From Wyeomyia smithii (taxonomy: Eukaryota > Arthropoda > Insecta > Diptera > Culicidae), in assembly GCF_029784165.1 (NCBI RefSeq), contig NC_073695.1:248681589-248745588 (forward strand): 64,000 nucleotides of DNA, written 5' to 3'. The notes under the pieces were generated by a model. It did not search any database, was not told where the DNA came from, and worked only from the letters and a program-made list of their open reading frames with translations. The position numbers were made by a program, and so were the translations under genes. This document shows, piece by piece, positions 49,667-61,499 of the stretch (its first letter is position 1; every line of letters starts with the position of its first letter).

Positions 49667-52175
49667 TCACTCTTTGGAAACGACTACACTCTTGCGGCCA
49701 ATCTGCACCATCAGACCGGCCTTGACCGATGCCAGACCGGTTACGTCGTGCACAAAGTTGAGTCCCACTGCGAATTCCTTCGGAAAGCAGACGTCATTAG
49801 CGCACAGGTTCAGCTGGAAATTAACCGTACCCTGAACCGGTTTTTGTTGTTCGCTACCCTTAGGAATGACCACCGTCAAGGTTAGACCATCGTTCAGGGA
49901 ACTTAGTGTACCACTCATCGTGTCACAGCGCCACTTATCCGATGGTAGAGCGAGCGTCCATCGCTGCGGTGCTTCTTCCGTTAGTTTGATGTTCGATTCC
50001 AGATAACCGAACTCTAATTTGATCTGCACTTTGCCTCCTTCTGGAAGCACTTTGAAGGTGCCTTCATAGACGTGTACTTCGCCTGGAACGTCCGTCTGGT
50101 CGGCCTCGAGAGCAGCAGCCCCACCGAAGCGGATTTTCAATGGACGGATGCTCATATCGGACAAATCAGCGACGGCAATCTGATGATTGTTTGTATCGGC
50201 GATGTACAGATAACGGCCGGTAGGATCCACACACAAGCCACCAGGTTCGCTGAATCGTTTCACGGAGCCATCCTCTTCAGTGAAAAGGCAGGTTGTGGCC
50301 ACGTTCGTTGTTGCATTGATTTTCTTAATCTTATGATTGTACGTGTCGGTTAGATAAATGCAGTTATCCTTCGGATTGTATGTGACTCCGAGCGGATGCT
50401 GAAACTTGGCAGCATACTGCTTTCCATCTACGTCACCAAAGGAAAAGAGGTCCTAAAAATACAAATTGATGAAATGAAATGAACTTGAAAGCTAAAACTA
50501 ATGATCTTACCAGTGGATTGCGATCCCCTCCTGCGACTGGCATCACCTTTCCATCGCTCAGTGAAACTTTTCGAATAGACGAGCTCTCACTGTCCGCGAG
50601 GTAGAGTTCCTTGGATTCCCGATTGATTGCGAGACCCGATGGTTGTGCGAAAGCTGCATTGTTCGGATATGTATTATTCCTATTTTCCTCACGACCATTC
50701 CCTGCAATTGCCATACAATTATTGGCCGAGTATTTTTTAAACTTCCACCAAATGGTGTCTTCTAGGAACAAAGCCCATATTTGATGGATTCCGGCCATCG
50801 CCACAAAAACTACATCCTTTAGGTGTACTTTAGACTCGTCCGAGTGGAAGGACATATCCAAATCCCGGGTACGATACACTGCTACATCCCAGGGCGAAGA
50901 AATAACCTGTTCATGGCCAGATTTACCCCCGATCCTGTCGCAGCCTTGCTTTCCATTGCCCACTACGGTGCTAACCAGTTTATTCTTCAGGTTAATCTTT
51001 CTTATGGCATGATTTTCGTTGTCCGCCACGAATAAAATCTCATCACTCTGAAAGGCTACCCCCTGTGGCGCATTAAATCTTGCTTTTCGAAAGTCCCCAT
51101 CTATGAAGCCTGGTTTTTTACCGCCCACACGGTGCAGAACGGTTCCCTCACTGTTGACGATTAGGATGCGATGGTTTCCGGAATCCGAAATCGCGTATAA
51201 AGGATTATCGTTGCTGTCACATCCTCGAAAGGAGCAACTTATTTTACCCGGAAATTGTAAATGACTGCTTTCCGTAAGGTTTGTCGTCAGGTTGATTGGT
51301 AGTGAATGATTTGCTATAGCGCCCTTGTCCTTGTAGAATTTAAGCGCCGAGCTGACGTACAGTTTAAGATCATCGAAATGGCCTTCGCCCATGACTACGA
51401 ACAAGGGGTTCGCTCGTGGCCCCAGAATAAGCAACGTAGGCCAACACTGGACACGCAGATTCCTCCACATCGAGGAAACATTATCGTTAACCACCGGATG
51501 GGTTATCTCATATCGTTGGACGGCGCACCGAATGTTCCGGGAATCTCGTTCGTTTTCAAACTTGGCACTGTGCACGCCAATCACCACCAACCCGTCCTCA
51601 ATAGAGTACAAATGCTCTAAGCGTTTTAAGTCCGGAAGAATATGCATACAATTGATGCAACAATAGGTGAAAAAGTCCAGAACAACAATCTTTCCTCGGA
51701 GCGCTTTCTCAAACGAAAGAGGTTCCGTTACGTTAAACCAATCCAAATCCTCCCGGAAATCCTTGATGCTTTTACCATCCCGATCGGCACTCTTCAAATA
51801 CTCAACGACCAACTTACGTTTTTCGTTCAGATTAGTCGCTTCCCACAGGTCGTTGGAAAGCTTGCTGCAGTTGTACGCCAATAAATCCAGCATATCCTGA
51901 CTTTCCGGTGAGGAGGAACTCATTCTGGAACCTATTTTGAAAGATTTACGGAAACGACTAGTCAATGACGTGATCGCTGAACTACTTAACTCTTGCGCTG
52001 GCGCTTGGCGATGACGGAATTGGGAGGAGTCGTGAAGGAACTTTCGGACGAGTTTGTTTTGAGGATGATGACGATATCGCTTACTGCTGCTGCTGACGTT
52101 TCTCACTGTCAAATTAGTGGTAAAATTCGCAGTAAACAAACAGCGCGTTAGGAATCGGATCGGGAAAAGCACCAT
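49667..52175 (-). CDS. NHLRC2: NHL repeat-containing protein 2 (thioredoxin + NHL propeller)
   Basis: Exons on minus are 52175-50511 and 50452-49667, with a short GT-AG intron in phase 0, giving 816 residues. A thioredoxin-like domain (about residues 130-290) carries the unusual CCINC active-site motif in LDFFTYCCINCMHILPDL. It is followed by an NHL-repeat beta-propeller (for example GVAFQSDEILFVADNENHA and LYLADSESSSIRKVS) and a C-terminal beta-sandwich domain. This three-part build is that of NHLRC2, an essential animal protein linked in mammals to redox/cytoskeletal functions. Residues 1-84 are extra compared with what I remember of the human protein, rich in Arg and Ser with few acids, and could be a mitochondrial presequence; Met85 is an alternative start. 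The gene is divergent from DPH4. Confidence 0.93.
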
Positions 52176-52376
52176 GTGTTTGGGTTCTACCGGAACGATA
52201 TGAAAAAGCTTCTGCAGTACGCTAACAAATAACTACTCACTGAGTTGTTTGTGTCGTAAGTAAGTTTTTTCAATAGTGTTGCAATAAACTATAAGCTAAT
52301 TCTTCAGTTCGATGCACTGGTTGTGGAAACATCAACAGAGAAAAACATCGCCGATTCGGCTGTTCAGTGCAATACG
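52176..52376. promoter_or_regulatory. Shared gap between divergent genes NHLRC2 and DPH4
   Basis: 201 bp separate the two start codons, so the core promoters must overlap or lie within it. No TATA box is obvious. An ATG at 52312 on the plus strand opens an out-of-frame 120-codon ORF that overlaps the DPH4 start; it matters only if transcription starts upstream of it. Confidence 0.6.
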
Positions 52377-52844
52377 ATGTCACACGCCACAGGAGCTACA
52401 GAATCCAGCTCTCGAAATTCAAACGATCGCGTGGAAGATGACGTTTCACACTATCAGGTTTTGGGAGTTGCACCGGATGCCCCACTGGAGGAAATTCGTA
52501 AGGCCTACCAATCATTGGCCTTGCGCTTTCACCCGGATAAAATGCACAACAACGGAACGTCGGCTGAATTTATTCGCATCGACGAAGCCTGGAAAGTGCT
52601 ACGCGATGCGCATTCTCGGCGCGTGTATGATGCCGAACTTATGCAGCGTACCTGCCGGGAGGAATACTTTGTGAATGAGATCCTCACAGTGAAGGACTTT
52701 AGCTACAATCAGGACGAGAATTACCGATACCGAGGTTGTCGGTGTGGGGGCCTGTATATACTACCGGATGACATGGAGCTTGGTGAAAGTTACTACATTG
52801 CGTGTGACGAATGTTCGCTTGTGGTGCAAGTGAATACTGCTTGA
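52377..52844 (+). CDS. DPH4: Diphthamide biosynthesis J-protein DPH4 (DNAJC24)
   Basis: A J-domain co-chaperone and electron-transfer partner needed for the first step of diphthamide formation on elongation factor 2, in the cytosol. 155 residues from the ATG at 52377; human DNAJC24 has a similar size. The J domain spans residues about 25-90 (HYQVLGVAPDAPLEEIRKAY), with the HPD motif in RFHPDK. The C-terminal CSL-type zinc finger has CRCGG and CDEC as its two metal-binding pairs, about 20 residues apart. The frame is open 18 codons further upstream but without an ATG, so 52377 is the first in-frame start. A single-exon gene; AATAAA at 52857. Both signature domains are complete. Confidence 0.95.
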   Translation: MSHATGATESSSRNSNDRVEDDVSHYQVLGVAPDAPLEEIRKAYQSLALRFHPDKMHNNGTSAEFIRIDEAWKVLRDAHSRRVYDAELMQRTCREEYFVNEILTVKDFSYNQDENYRYRGCRCGGLYILPDDMELGESYYIACDECSLVVQVNTA

Positions 52845-52856
52845 GCAAATAATTTT

Positions 52857-52862
52857 AATAAA
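52857..52862 (+). terminator. Polyadenylation signal of DPH4
   Basis: AATAAA, 12 bp after the stop codon. Confidence 0.55.
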
Positions 52863-53171
52863 ATTTGGATCATAATTAAATAACATGTAAATTATATTGT
52901 AATACGCTCTTTAAACAATAATTTCAATTGAAAAAATGGCCATATCACACGAAATGTCTGCCAAACTTTTCTAACAATCAATCCTCAAAAAGCAATGAAT
53001 CAGTTATAACTTTGATTTACCAATTATCGAAATTTCTTAGAGAACTAAGCCAGAATGATGAGCAATGCTTTCAGTGATTAAAATACTTGACTTGACAGTT
53101 TGCCTCCGGTTTCTTAAGCGTCCTACACTTTCAAGATCTTGATCCACTAGTCCCACTACGCTACTGCCCAT

Positions 53172-53345
53172 TAGGGTGCCAGCCAAAATGGTCATCTCGA
53201 ATTTCAAAAAAAAAAAACCCTATACAATGTTCACCTGCTCGAAAAAACACCCTGTGCAAAATTTCAGCTCCATCGGACTTAAAATGGGGTGGGGCAAAGC
53301 GATTGAAGTTTGGCTTTTTTGAAAATCGAAAAATCACCCAACGTG
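53172..53345. repeat. Left arm of a 4.4 kb inverted-repeat structure
   Basis: This arm contains 'ccctatacaatgttcacctg', 'ctgtgcaaaatttcagctcc' and 'aagcgattgaagtttggctt'. Each is matched in complement at 57394-57581, at roughly 85-90% identity by eye. The arms enclose the MITE cluster 53459-56739. Confidence 0.8.
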
Positions 53346-53458
53346 AAATTTCGGTTTTCGAAATTTTTTTTTGATGCCGAATGTCTTAGAAATGCAGAAC
53401 ACGTCACGATCTGGTGTTATCTAAAAAAAACGGAAAAAAACGAATTTCTGGGACTTAG

Positions 53459-56400
53459 GTGCTTATTATGGGAGTCACTTCACGGTGAAATATATTTCAC
53501 TCTGACGCTCACTTCACTTTTTTAGACCTATTCCCGATTCCACCTCAAGTGAAGTGACAAAAATCACCTCCGTGGAGTGAGATTGGTGCTTATTACGGGA
53601 GTCACTTCACGGTGAAATATTTTTCACTCTCACGCTCACTTCACTTTTTAGACCTATTCCCGATTCCACCTCAAGTGAGGTGACAAAAATCACCTCCGTG
53701 GAGTGAGATTGACACGGTGAAATCAGCGTGAAGTGAACAAAATTCTATTACGGGAATCACGTAAGTGAGAAAAACGTCGCAAAGTGACATCTGCCGCGGA
53801 ATCTGGGTTATTATAAGTGTCATATAAGTGAAGTGAGAACGGCAAAAGCGACGTTTCGCGTGGAATTATTTCACGACCATTTTGAACGGTGAAATGATTC
53901 CACGAAGATGCCATAAGTCTTAAAAATGATTGATTTGTAATCTTATGGTAAATATTGGATTTTTTCTTCAGTAACGAAACGAATCAGAGTTTGATCCGTG
54001 CCTTAAAGTGGTCAAATTTTAATTTGTTTGCCCGATGAAAAAAATGCAAACTAGTTCAGGAACTTTTCGATACCGAAAAAAAACATTTTTTTTGATGCCG
54101 AATGTCTTAGAAAAGCAGAACACGTCAAGATCTGGTGTTATCTAAAAAACGGAAAAAACGACTTTCTGATACAGATTTTTGAGCTGGGAAACAATCTCAT
54201 TTCACTTGTCCTATTCTCAATTTCACTTCACCGTCAATCTCACTCCAAGGAGGTGATTTTTGTCACCTCACTTGAGGTGGAATCGGGAATAGGTCCAAAA
54301 AAGTGAAGTGAGCGCGAGAGTGTAATATATTTCACCGTTAAGTGACTCCCGTAATAAGCACCTGACAGTGAAGTGAAGTTGAGAATAGGACAAGTGAAAT
54401 GAGATTGTTTCCCAGCTCAAAAATCTCCAAGTCCCAGAAAGTAGTTTTTTCCCGGTTTTTTTTTAGATAACACCAGATCTTGACGTGTTCAGACATTCGG
54501 CATCAAAAAAATTTGTTTTTCGGTATTGAAAATTTCCTGAACTAGTTTGCATTTTTTTCATCGGGCAAAAAAATGAAAATTTTACCGCTTTAAGGCACGG
54601 ATCAAATTTTGATTCGCTCGTTATTAAAGAATAAATCCAATATTTACCATTAGATCACAAATCAATCAACTTTAAGACTTATGGCATCTTCGTGGAATCA
54701 TTCCACCGTTCAAAATGGTCGTGAAATAATTCCACGCGAAACGTCGCTTTTTCCGTTTCCACTCCACTCATATGACACTCATAATAACCCAGATTTCACG
54801 GCAGATGTCACCTTGCGACGCTTTTCTCACTTACGTGAGTCCCGTAATGGGACTTCATTCACTTCGCTCTGATTTCACCGTGAAGTGACTCCCGTGATAA
54901 GCACAATTGACAGTGAAGTGGAATTGAGAATAGGACAAGTGAAATGAGATTGTTTCCCAGCTCAAAAATGTCCAAGTCCCAGAAAGTCGGTTTTCCCCGT
55001 TTTTTTAGATAACACCAGATCTTGACGTGTTCTGCATCTAAGACATTCGGCATCAAAAAAAAATGTTTTTTTCGGTATCAAAAATTTCCTGAACTAGTTT
55101 GCATTTTTTTCATCGGCCAAAAAAATGAAAAATTGACCGCTTTAAGGCACGGATCAAACTCTGATTCGTTTCGTTACTGAAGAATGAATCCAATATTTAC
55201 CATTAGATCACAAATCAATCAACTTTAAGGTGCTTATTACGGGAGTCACTTCACGGTGAAACATATTTCACTCTCACGCTCACTTCACTTTTTCAGACCT
55301 TTTCCCGATTCCACCTCAAGTGAGGTGACAAAAAGCACCTCCGTGGAGTGAGATTGACAGTGAAGTGAAATTGAGAATAGGACAAGTGAAATGAGATTGT
55401 TTCCCAGCTCAAAAATGTCTAAGTCCCAGAAAGTCGATTTTTCCCGATTTTTTAGATAACACCAGATCTTGACGTGTTCTGCATTTCTAAGACATTAAGC
55501 ATAAAAAAAAAATGTTTTTTTCGGTATCGAAAATTTCCTGAACTAACATTTTTTTCATCGGGCAAAAAAATGAAAAATTTACCGCTTTAAGGCACGGATC
55601 AAACTCTGATTCGCTTCGTTACTGAAGAATAAATCCAATATTTACCATTAGATCACAAATCAATCAACTTTAAGACTTATGGCAGCTTCGTGGAATCATT
55701 TCACCGTTCAAAATGGTCGTGAAATAATTCCACGCGAAACGTCGCTTTTTCCGTTCTCACTTCACTGATTTGACACTCATAATAACCCAGATTCCACGGC
55801 AGATGTCACTTCGCGACGTTTTTCTCACTTACGTGAGTCCCGTAATAGTATTTTGTTCACTTCACTCTGATTTCACCGTGAAGTGACTCCCGTAATAAGC
55901 ACCTAAGACTTATGGCAGCTTCGTGGAATCATTTCACAGTTCAAAATGGTAGTGAAATAATTCCACGCGAAAAGTCACTTTTCCCGTTCTCACTTCACTG
56001 ATATGACACTCATAATAACCCAGATTCCACGGCAGATGTCACGTCGCGACGTTTTTCTCACTTACGTGAGTGCTTATTACGGGAGTCACTTCACGGTGAA
56101 ATCAGAGTGAAGTGAACAAAATCCTATTATGGGACTCACGTAAGTGAGAAAAACGTCGCGAAGTGACATCTGCCGTGGAATCTGGGTTATTATAAGTGTC
56201 ATATCAGTGAAGTGAGAACGGAAAAAGCGACGTTTCGCGTGGAATTTTTTCACGACCATTTTGAACGGTGAAATGATTCCACGGAGCTGCCATAAGTCTT
56301 AAAGATGATTGATTTGTGATCTAATGGTAAATATTGGATTTATTCTTCAGTAACGAAGCGAATCAGAGTTTGATCCGTGCCTTAAAGCTGTCAATTTTTC

Positions 56401-56739
56401 ATTTTTTTGCCCGATGAAAAAAATGCAAACTGGTTCAGGAAATTTTCGATACAGAAAAAAACATTTTTTTTGATGCCGAATGTCTTAGAAATGCAGAACG
56501 TTAAGATCTGGTGTTATCTAAAAAAACGGGAAAAAACGACTTTCTGGGACTTAGACATTTTTGAGCTGGGAAACAATCTCCTTTCACTTGTCCAATTCTC
56601 AATTTCACTTCACTGTCAATCTCACTCCACGGAGGTGATTTTTGTCACCTCACTTGAGGTGGAATCGGGAATAGGTCTAAAAAAGTGAAGTGAGCGTGAG
56701 AGTGAAATATATTTCACCGTGAAGTGACTCCCGTAATAA
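53459..56739. repeat. Self-nested cluster of one MITE family, both orientations
   Basis: The terminal sequence GTGCTTATTACGGGAGTCAC, or its complement, occurs at least nine times (near 53459, 53586, 54345, 54885, 55230, 55885, 56070 and 56720, with variants). Internal blocks recur in either direction: 'acttatggca..cttcgtggaatcat', 'ccagatctt/aagatctgg', 'aaggcacggatcaaa', 'tcacctcacttgaggtgg'. Units of about 540-650 bp are full or partial; two 127 bp partial units are tandem at 53459-53712. There is no transposase. Copies appear to have inserted in or next to each other, or to have amplified as an array. Confidence 0.8.
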
Positions 56740-57393
56740 ACCCCATTAGGGTGGTTCGGCATAGGGTGGTTCATAATATTGTGAAAAATGAATATAAAAT
56801 AAAAAAAGCACTTCGGTTCGTTCGATTTATGTCACGTCTTCGACAAAGTTGTAGATAATAATTCTGTCTTTCCAAAAATATTACACTCAAAAAAATTTTC
56901 ATTCAAAAGTTAGAAGAAAGATTAAAAATTAATTATTCAAAAGGGCTCAATTTTTAAAAACTTGATTTTTTTAATAAAACCTACGAAAGATTACCAAAAC
57001 AATGAAACCAGTTCGATCATATAGAAATCAAGAAAAATAAGTTATCATTTGAAAAAAATATATTTAAAAAAAAATTATTTTCAATTTTTTTTAAAGGCAT
57101 ATTTTTTTTGGAAGGACAAAATATTACCTACAACTGTGCCGAAGACACTATGCCGTTTCGTCTGTAGACTTATTTTTTATATCCAATAGAGCACTCTATG
57201 AGGAATCAAGAATATTTCTACAGTCAAAACGGTTTATTTGATTGGCATAGTGTATCTGGCAAAGTTGTAAATAATAACTTCGTTCCTCCAAAAAAAATGT
57301 ACCCTGTGAAAAAAAATTTTAAAAATATAACTTTTTTTTCTGATTTCTCCATGGCCGGTTTCGTTGTTCAGGAAAACTTTCGTAGTTTTCATA
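56740..57393. repeat. Remainder of the enclosing element
   Basis: AT-rich, non-coding. Carries three copies of the motif 'caaagttgta(g/a)ataataa' or complement (near 56845, 57122 and 57263), the same family as the repeat at 1010-1327. It lies inside the large inverted repeat. Confidence 0.5.
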
Positions 57394-57581
57394 AAAAAAA
57401 CCCCTTGGGTGATTTTTCGGTTTTCAAAAAAGCCAAACTTCAATCGCTTTGCGCCACCCTATTTTAAGTCCGATTGAGCTGAAATTTTGCACAGGGTATA
57501 TTTTCGACCAGGTGAACATTTTGTATAGGGTTTTTTTTTTAAATTTTCTGGTCACTTTTTTCCATACGATGATTGGCGCCC
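57394..57581. repeat. Right arm of the 4.4 kb inverted-repeat structure
   Basis: Complement of 53172-53345. Confidence 0.8.
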
Positions 57582-57831
57582 TACTGCCCATGCGAGCTCT
57601 ATCGCGCTCGGTTCCCCCTGCTAGCAAATACTTGGTCTTCGACGGACCTTCAATCCAACCTTTCCTTGTTTACGTTCAACAGCAAAGCAGATGAACTGCT
57701 GGATCGTGTCCCGCATGTTAAAGGCCGCACGTTTCATAACACCTTCAAGCACAATGTTAAACAGGAGGCAGAAAAGACCGTCGACTTGTCGAAGCTCCTT
57801 GTGTGTTTCAAACGGGTTTGATAATGCACCC
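57582..57831 (-). mobile_element. Old RTE-type LINE fragment, 3' of LTR element B
   Basis: Minus-strand translation gives RT pieces with frameshifts: VDGLFCLLFNIVLEGVMKRA and then FNMRDTIQQFICFAV, typical of the RT palm of RTE elements. It continues the fragment at 62222-63120, from which it was split by LTR element B. Confidence 0.7.
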
Positions 57832-57973
57832 TGTTATATTTGAAATATTAAATAAAAGTCCGAATTCAATCACGGTAACCATAAAAACCCGTTTCTTTAT
57901 TCTTCCGTTTTCCTACTCCTTTTCTGGGGGCGCATCAATGCTTTTACACGTTTATTGAATCTTACACATAACA
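57832..57973 (-). repeat. 3' LTR of element B
   Basis: 142 bp; one visible difference from 62080-62221 (c/t near 57881). Confidence 0.93.
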
Positions 57974-57989
57974 TTCTCCCCTTTCCCCG
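57974..57989 (-). other. Polypurine tract of element B
   Basis: On minus GGGGAAAGGGGAGAA lies directly next to the 3' LTR. Confidence 0.75.
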
Positions 57990-58218
57990 AACTGGTTTTT
58001 TACTCTGTGTCTTGATTTACATTTAAAACATAGTCTTCAAATCGTAGTGGCTTCTTAACCTGTCGTCTTGTCTTCACCGTAGTTGGTTCCTTGGTTTGCG
58101 TTGTTAGTTTATCGGCATCCTCAGCCCTTTGTACACGATTTTGCGATGCGGGTGTTTCTCGGTCCTGTGCCAAGGGCGTACTCCACTCCAAAGTTTCTTC
58201 ATCTTCCTCCTCCTCGTC

Positions 58219-59441
58219 TTATATCGTTTCATCACACTCTGGAGACTGCAGCTTTTTAAGATGAGAGGAGTTACGTTGATATCTCTGTCCTGTAGGTGTT
58301 TCGACTAGTACAGAGTTTCCCTTCTTCTGTAATACTCGTGCTGGCTCCGAGTGAAAAGCTGCTGCCAACTTATTGGCTGGCTTTAGGTTTTTCATAAGCA
58401 CTTTATCACCACTACTCAGGTGCGACTCCTTGGTTCCTTTCGCTGCATCGTAATGGACTTTGGAATTGAACTTATAAATTTTGTCATTATCTCTTAATTC
58501 TGAATCTAAACCCTGATTCGATTGAGCGAACTGTGGAATCCAGTCGCGAAACTTACGCCCAAACAGAATCTCGGTTGGTGAAAAACCTGTTCCTGGATGG
58601 CGTGTCAATGCATATACATAATTGTACTCATCCGGGTCTTTTTTCCAATCCGATCCATTGAGCTCCGCAATTCGTAGAACCTTGAGGATACTTCGATTTT
58701 GGCCCAACGTTACTCCAATTTCTCCATAAAATTACTCCATTTCTCTGCTGGAAAAGTTTCGAGCGTTATCTGTTATCATCATGTTCGGAATTCCTAGTTT
58801 CATGAATAGGGGACGCAACCTAGCAATAATGTCTAAGGTTGTGGTTTGCCGTAATATTTCGATGACTCTATAGCGGCCGTAGGGGTCAATGATTACTAAT
58901 AATGATTCTCAAGAAGGTAAAGGTCCAAGCATATCGAGATGCAGAACATCCCAAGGCTTTTGGGGCAATTCTCTAATTGCCATTGGCTCTGGCGGAGATG
59001 CTTTCCCAACGATTTGACAATCCAAGCAACTTCTTACAGCTTTATCTACGTCCCTATCCATTGATGGCCATCAAACTTTTGATCTTAAACGTTGCTTCGA
59101 CCGCTCGATTCCTGGATGTCCAATATGAGCTAAACGAAGCACTCGCTTTTGAAGGTTAGAAGGCACAATCAAACGCTCTCCTCATAGTATCACTCCCTGG
59201 CAACAGTACAACTCATCTTTAAACGGGGTAAACTTTTTAACTGTGTCGCTCCAACGACCGGTGTTCATGGCTTCCTTCACTTCTGTAAGCGTTGGGTCGT
59301 TCGCTGTAGATTTAGAGATCTCTTCGATGGTCAAGGCTGTAGGCTTTGCACTTTCCATAATAGCTGATATGGATGCTTCTCCAACGCAGTCGTATGAAGT
59401 GCAGTGTTTGAAGTGTGGTTACCTTGATAAGGATGTTCACT
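58219..59441 (-). pseudogene. Element B integrase region, broken
   Basis: The minus strand shows integrase remnants, including MITDNARNFSS (second catalytic Asp), an in-frame stop soon after, then QNRSILKVLRIAELNGSDW and GFSPTEILFGRKF. The segment that normally carries the catalytic Glu between these two parts is missing. Further stops lie between 58740 and 59440. The frame 58707-58219 ends in an acidic/basic tail. It cannot make an active integrase. Confidence 0.75.
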
Positions 59442-61496
59442 TTACCGGGCAATGTTCACTTTACCGGGTATATGTATAACTTTGAAACGAAACGACTGCA
59501 GTCGCATGGCCCACCTTTCGATCCGCGGACAGTAAACGTGCCCTGGACCAAAGATCACTTTAAGCGGCTCATGATCTGTTAACAGCAAAAACTCCATTCC
59601 TCTAAGGTAAATATGCAGTCGTTCTGTGGCCCACACCAATGCCAAAGCCTCCTTCTCGTTTTGTACGTATGACTTCTCAGCATTCGAAAGTCCCTTACTT
59701 ATGTAGCAGATAACCCCTTTCACGCCTTCTTTTTCCTGTAGTAGCACAGCTCCCAAGCCTGTTGGACTAGCGTCGGCAATCAATATTGTTTGATCGTTCG
59801 GTGAATAGTATCCTAGAGCCGTCGGGTTCACCAATACATCCTTGATCTTTTTAAATGCTTCACTGTGTTCTGTTCCCCAGTGAAACTTACAATTTTTACG
59901 CAGTAGCTCACGAAGTGGAGTGGTTAAGGTTGACAGGTTCGGTATAAACCTTCCGAGATAAGTGATAGTCCCTAGAAAGCTTCGAACTTCTTCGGTAGTC
60001 GCTGGTTCTCTTAGTCTCTTAATTGCATCAACTTTGTCCCAAGCTGGCTTGAATCCGCTGTCAGAAAGGATATGTCCCATGAACACTACTTCTGATTTTC
60101 CTATTTCACATTTTTCCACATTAACTGTTATTCCAAACTCCTTCAAACGGTTCATTACTTTCCGAAGTGTCTCGTCATGGTGTTGTTTCGTACGGCCAAA
60201 TAAAAGTATGTCATCAATAAATACTCGAACACTCTCTATTCCCTTCAGAACACGCTCCATTATGCTCTGGAAAACTTCGGAAGCACAGTTCATCCCGAAA
60301 GTTAACCGTTTGTAACGATAATACCCTTGGTGTGTCGCGAACGTGGTGATGAATCTAGATTTCTTTGCCAGCACAACTTGATGGAAAGCCTTGTTTAGAT
60401 CAATTTTTGAAAACCATTTGCAATTGTGCAAATAGGGCACAATATCCTCAAAGGTTGGTAGTGGATAGTGTTGTGGTATTATTGCGTTTTTCGCGGCACT
60501 CATGTCCACGCATAATCGAACACTCGAAGGATTACCACCTTTTGGACTGACAACCAGGCGAGATATCCACGGTTGATCTCTCGGAGCTGATTCGAAAATA
60601 TCTTGTTCGAGCAGAAGGTCAATCTCTTTTTGCACCTTCTCCTGAAGTGGAATCGGTACGAAACATTTCGTATGTTGAACTGGCTTCACCGTATCATCAA
60701 TTTGAAGTGAAACCCCAAAACCTGCCACCTTACCGATTTTGTTTTCCGTATTCACCTTCCACACGTTCGTGTTAATTTTAAGGATCTGCAGTTGAGTTGC
60801 TGTATTGCAACTCAGTAGACTTACTCCTTTGTCTTTTACAACAAACACCTCCGCCACGACATTGCAATGTTTGGTTGCGATGTTGGCTGTAAATTCGCCG
60901 ATGACTTGCAAATTCTTGTTTCCGTACGCTTTCAAATTTCGATTGGAGCCTTTCATTTGAGAAAGAATGTCGATTTTCTGCTTTTTCAAAAATGTCCAGG
61001 TTTTATTGTCAATCACGTTAACTCCAGCCCCTGAATCCACGACCCACTTTATTTTCACGCCACCCACGCTGCAAATTACTTTTTTTTCTTGAATATCATT
61101 CGTATTTGCTGATGCCTCCTCTCCAACTTTACGAATACGGTGATACTTTTGCTTTTTTCGATTATCATCACGTTCCTTCGTCTTGCAGCACCGCCTAAAA
61201 TGCCCCTTAAACCCGCACTTCTCGCATTTCTTATCTTTGGCTGGACAACAATCATCATTGGCATAATGCCCCACTCTCCCACAACGGAAACATTCGTTTT
61301 TGGAAGTTGTCACCTTGTTGATATCCGATGACTGCTGCAATTGTCGTCGTACATTTTCGATTGTCTCGAGAGAACGTCCTTTTTTGATAATTTCCTCCAA
61401 GGTCATACCTGGCTTCGTCAATATTTTAGCTCGAAGTTCATCCGACGAACCTTTTTCAAAGATTTGTTCTGATGTTTTCATGCAGCCAATCACCAT
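59442..61496 (-). pseudogene. Element B gag end, protease, RT and RNase H
   Basis: Open for 684 codons: gag tail, zinc knuckles (CFRCGRVGHYANDDC, CEKCGFKGHFRRC), aspartic protease with the canonical triad (VDSGAGVNVID), RT with FIDDILLFG and RNase H (IADASPTGLGAVLL, LLTDHEPLKVIFG). The frame ends at 59442 in a region where the 20 bp around TGTTCACTTTACCGGG is duplicated in tandem (59433-59472), which shifts the frame before integrase. The gag start lies in another frame upstream. Confidence 0.85.
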
Positions 61497-61499
61497 ATT

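Noticed and set aside
52323..52376. 18-residue upstream extension of DPH4
   Set aside because: The frame is open but begins with GTG; the first in-frame ATG is 52377.
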